A DNA stretch of 42,189 nt, from assembly GCA_947505915.1 (NCBI GenBank), contig CANNNH010000001.1:1-42189 (forward strand). The letters are read 5' to 3'. The DNA is from Comamonadaceae bacterium. GTDB lineage: Bacteria; Pseudomonadota; Gammaproteobacteria; Burkholderiales; Burkholderiaceae. Below the pieces are notes generated by a model. It saw only the letters and a program-made list of their open reading frames with translations, was not told where the DNA came from and did not search any database. Within the stretch, counting starts at the first letter, position 1; every line of letters begins with the position of its first letter. The position numbers and the translations under genes were made by a program. Shown in pieces: positions 39,846-42,189 of this stretch.

Positions 39846-40288
39846 AAATTGACGTCAAGATCCTCGACCCGCGCCTGAACGACAACTTGCCAGCCTATGC
39901 CACCCCCGGCAGTGCCGGTCTGGATTTGCGCGCCTGCCTGAGTGAGCCGCTCACCCTGGCTGCCAACGCCTGGCAATTGATCCCCACGGGCATGGCCATG
40001 TATTTGCAGGACCCGTCTTATGCCGCCTTGATCCTGCCGCGTTCGGGGCTGGGTCATAAACATGGCATCGTGTTGGGCAATCTGGTGGGACTCATTGACA
40101 GCGACTACCAGGGCCAGTTGATGGTCAGCGCCTGGAACCGCAGTGATGTAGCCTTCACCATCGAGCCGATGGAGCGCATCGCGCAACTGGTGATCGTTCC
40201 TGTGATGCAGGCTCAGTTCAATGTGGTCAGCGAGTTCGTGGCCAGCGAGCGTGGCGAAGGCGGTTACGGCTCAACCGGCAAGCGTTGA
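39842..40288 (+). CDS. dut: dUTP diphosphatase
   Basis: This 148-residue enzyme hydrolyses dUTP to dUMP, which keeps uracil out of DNA and feeds dTMP synthesis. The five dUTPase motifs are present in order: [39 protein letters not shown] and the C-terminal [13 protein letters not shown] that closes over the active site. It would act as a homotrimer. It is coupled to coaBC by a 4 bp overlap, the same order as in many proteobacteria. Confidence 0.97.
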   Translation: MKIDVKILDPRLNDNLPAYATPGSAGLDLRACLSEPLTLAANAWQLIPTGMAMYLQDPSYAALILPRSGLGHKHGIVLGNLVGLIDSDYQGQLMVSAWNRSDVAFTIEPMERIAQLVIVPVMQAQFNVVSEFVASERGEGGYGSTGKR

Positions 40289-40309
40289 GCGGTTCAAGCA
40301 CCTGCGCTG

Positions 40310-40855
40310 TCAGTGCAGTGTGTTGTTGCCCGTTTTGTTGCCCGTTAAGGGCGAAGTGTCAGCTTCGAGCTTGAAAAAACCGGTGCCCAGCGTGCCCTGA
40401 CCGACTTCTTCTTCAGTGGCCTCGCGCACGGCCTCTACCTTGAGTGACAAACGGATGGCGATGCCCGCCAGCGGGTGGTTGCCGTCCAGCACCACATGCT
40501 CGGGGTAGATGTCGGTCACGGTGTAAATGAGCTGGCGCGGGGTGTCCGCATGGGTGCCGGCGGGCAGGGCTTGACCGTCGAAAGTCATGCCTTCTTCCAG
40601 TTCAGCCGGAAACAGTTTTCGCGGCTCCAGAAAGACGAAATTCTCGTCATAGTCGCCAAAGGCTTGCTCTGGTTCCAGATGCAGATCAATCTTGGCGCCA
40701 AGCTCATGGCCTTGCAGGGTTTCTTCAATTTTGGCCAGCAAATCCTGACCGCCCAGCAAAAATTCAACCGGCTCGTCCAGCTCGTCAAGGACTTCGCCAA
40801 GGGTGTCTTTCATGACCCAGGTCAAGGACACAACGCATTGTGGGGTGATTTTCAT
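40310..40855 (-). CDS. slyD: FKBP-type peptidyl-prolyl isomerase, SlyD-like
   Basis: This 181-residue protein has the SlyD plan: an FKBP domain split by the insert-in-flap chaperone domain, with QAFGDYDENFVF, VLDGNHPLAGIAIRLSLKVEAVREATEEE matching E. coli SlyD closely. The His/Cys-rich nickel-binding tail of E. coli SlyD is missing; the protein ends in a short polar tail. The last codons include a perfect 12 bp tandem duplication. I chose the ATG at 40855. It is divergent from the RoxA-like gene, with only 14 bp between the starts. Confidence 0.92.
   Translation of the reverse strand: MKITPQCVVSLTWVMKDTLGEVLDELDEPVEFLLGGQDLLAKIEETLQGHELGAKIDLHLEPEQAFGDYDENFVFLEPRKLFPAELEEGMTFDGQALPAGTHADTPRQLIYTVTDIYPEHVVLDGNHPLAGIAIRLSLKVEAVREATEEEVGQGTLGTGFFKLEADTSPLTGNKTGNNTLH
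40323..40346. repeat. 12 bp perfect tandem duplication in the slyD 3' end
   Basis: TTGTTGCCCGTT occurs twice in a row (40323-40334 and 40335-40346). Being a multiple of three it keeps the frame and encodes the TGNK/TGNN repeat near the end of the SlyD-like protein. Confidence 0.75.
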
Positions 40856-40869
40856 CCGACAATTGTCCC

Positions 40870-42054
40870 ATGGATACAACTCAAGCTCTGGCCCTGCTGG
40901 GCGGTCTTTCGGCCCAGCAATTCATGAAACGCCATTGGCAAAAAAAGCCCTTGCTGGTGCGTCAGGCCATCGCGGGCTTCAAGCCGATCCTGAACCGGCC
41001 CGAGCTGTTTGCCCTGGCCGCTCAAGAGCGGGTGGAGTCCCGGCTGGTGATTCAGGGCGCGAGCGGCTGGCGCATGAAATCCGGTCCGTTTGCGCCCCGC
41101 AGCCTGCCTGCGCTGAGTAAACCCGCCTGGTCTTTGCTCGTGCAGGGTGTTGATTTGTACGATGCACGCGCCCATGAACTGCTGCAGCAATTCAGGTTTG
41201 TGCCAGACGCGCGCTTGGACGACTTGATGATCTCCTACGCCAGCACAGGCGGTGGGGTGGGGCCGCACTATGACAGCTACGACGTGTTTTTGTTGCAGGC
41301 CAGTGGCCGGCGGCGCTGGCGCATCGGCAAGCAGACCGATTTCACGCTGCAAGAAGGCGTGCCCCTGAAGATATTGCAAAACTTCGACTACACCCAAGAG
41401 TTTGTGCTCGAAGCCGGTGACATGCTGTACCTGCCCCCGCGCTACGCGCATGATGGCGTGGCCCAAGCCTGTGCGGGTGCAGACGGCAAACCCGAAGCCT
41501 GCATGACGTACTCGATCGGTTTCAGGGCGCCTGGCCAGGCTGAAATTGCGGGTGCTTTATTGCAGCGTTTGGCTGAATACTGCTCGGATGACGGCGAAGT
41601 GCTGGCCACGCCCAAAATCTACAAAGACCCGCGTCAGCCGGCCACTGCTCACCCGGCTGCCCTGCCGCCAGCGCTGACAGACTTTGCCCGCGCCTCGGTG
41701 GCCGCGGCCCTGAAGGACCCTTTGGCGCTGGCTTGCGCTTTGGGCGAGTACCTGACTGAGCCCAAGTCTTCAGTCTGGTTTGAGGGCAAGGCGTCACAGG
41801 CAGCGCCCATCGGTTCACAAGCGCTGACGCTCGATTCACGCACCCGCATGATGTATGACGACAAGCATATTTTTATCAACGGTGAGAGCTACCGCGCCCA
41901 AGGTGCTGATGCCCTGTTGATGCGTCAACTGGCGGACCAGCGTGCACTGAGCGTGGCGCAATTGCGCAAGGTCAGCCGCGATGCCAAAGACTTGCTGGCC
42001 GATTGGTTGGACGCGGGCTGGCTGCATACGGCGAAGCTAAAAGATCAGCCCTGA
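40870..42054 (+). CDS. roxA: Cupin (JmjC-type) ribosomal oxygenase, RoxA/YcfD-like
   Basis: This 394-residue Fe(II)/2-oxoglutarate oxygenase resembles E. coli YcfD (RoxA), which hydroxylates an arginine of ribosomal protein L16. The iron triad is H133 and D135 in GVGPHYDSYDVFLLQ and H194 in LPPRYAHDG. The N-terminal part has FMKRHWQKKPLLVRQA, common to this group, and the C-terminal part looks like a winged-helix segment (about residues 340-390). The target is inferred from family membership. It diverges from the SlyD-like gene. Confidence 0.92.
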   Translation: MDTTQALALLGGLSAQQFMKRHWQKKPLLVRQAIAGFKPILNRPELFALAAQERVESRLVIQGASGWRMKSGPFAPRSLPALSKPAWSLLVQGVDLYDARAHELLQQFRFVPDARLDDLMISYASTGGGVGPHYDSYDVFLLQASGRRRWRIGKQTDFTLQEGVPLKILQNFDYTQEFVLEAGDMLYLPPRYAHDGVAQACAGADGKPEACMTYSIGFRAPGQAEIAGALLQRLAEYCSDDGEVLATPKIYKDPRQPATAHPAALPPALTDFARASVAAALKDPLALACALGEYLTEPKSSVWFEGKASQAAPIGSQALTLDSRTRMMYDDKHIFINGESYRAQGADALLMRQLADQRALSVAQLRKVSRDAKDLLADWLDAGWLHTAKLKDQP

Positions 42055-42118
42055 AGTGCACGGCTCTTGGAAGTGTCTTTTTTTCGCACTATTTTGGTGA
42101 AATCTCATGAGCCCCAGC

Positions 42119-42148
42119 TTACAAAGCATGGGTTTCTACGGATATACT
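42119..42148 (+). promoter_or_regulatory. Candidate promoter for a gene beyond the right edge
   Basis: TTACAA (42119-42124) and TATACT (42143-42148) are 18 bp apart, a plausible -35/-10 pair. The remaining 41 bases contain no convincing start codon and would be leader. The rest of 42055-42118 shows a T-run (about 42078-42084) without a good stem, so I call no terminator there. Confidence 0.4.
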
Positions 42149-42189
42149 TTCAAATTAGGTTGGAGACATCTACTTTCCTGCCTTAATTA

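Noticed and set aside
42055..42090. Intrinsic terminator after roxA
   Set aside because: There is a T-run but only a weak AGTGC/GCACT pairing with a very large loop and the T-run inside the loop.

Overview
The window is a 42.2 kb piece of bacterial chromosome made almost wholly of core genes. GC content is high. The gene content and order point to a betaproteobacterium of the order Burkholderiales, most likely family Comamonadaceae (Polaromonas/Rhodoferax-like). The main pointers are a 14-subunit-type nuo operon followed by a DUF2818 gene, the order pyrG-kdsA-eno-ftsB, Bug-type periplasmic binding proteins, and a GC-rich intergenic repeat that I remember from this family. This placement rests on recognition, not on a search.

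Layout. 1-12119 (+): the distal part of the respiratory complex I operon (3' end of nuoF, then nuoG to nuoN), followed by three tightly linked small genes (DUF2818 membrane protein, Nudix hydrolase, DUF1178 protein). 12129-22143 (-): glutamate dehydrogenase, a REP-like inverted repeat, an MsbA-type ABC exporter, and a coupled run of MFS transporter - miaA - ABC ATPase - fused ABC permease - Tat-exported lipocalin-like protein. 22230-28296: an old proteobacterial neighbourhood (queG | tsaE-amiC | mutL | miaA), interrupted by two plus-strand membrane-protein genes (DUF3429 and dedA). 28297-31325: an AEC permease, an orphan Bug binding protein with a clear terminator, and xerD. 31341-33718: a DUF455 ferritin-like protein, a gamma-carbonic-anhydrase-like protein and Hsp33. 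33729-38478 (-): pyrG-kdsA-eno-ftsB plus a NadR-like P-loop NTPase. 38568-42054: coaBC-dut, a SlyD-like isomerase without a metal-binding tail, and a RoxA-like ribosomal oxygenase. The last 135 bp hold a candidate promoter for a gene beyond the edge.

Functionally the window covers NADH-driven proton pumping, nitrogen and carbon metabolism (GDH, enolase), nucleotide and cofactor synthesis (CTP, CoA, dUTP hydrolysis), LPS precursor synthesis (KDO-8-P), tRNA modification (MiaA, TsaE, QueG), DNA repair and chromosome resolution (MutL, XerD), and cell wall and division (AmiC, FtsB). There are no rRNA or tRNA genes, CRISPR arrays, prophage genes or transposases that I can see, and no gene-free stretch over 300 bp (the longest is 218 bp, 13437-13654).

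I found no clear undescribed defence or mobile system. The best candidates for new biology are the ABC ATPase/fused permease/lipocalin module, the NTPase with a C-terminal Cys/His cluster behind ftsB, and the DUF2818-Nudix-DUF1178 tail of the nuo operon.
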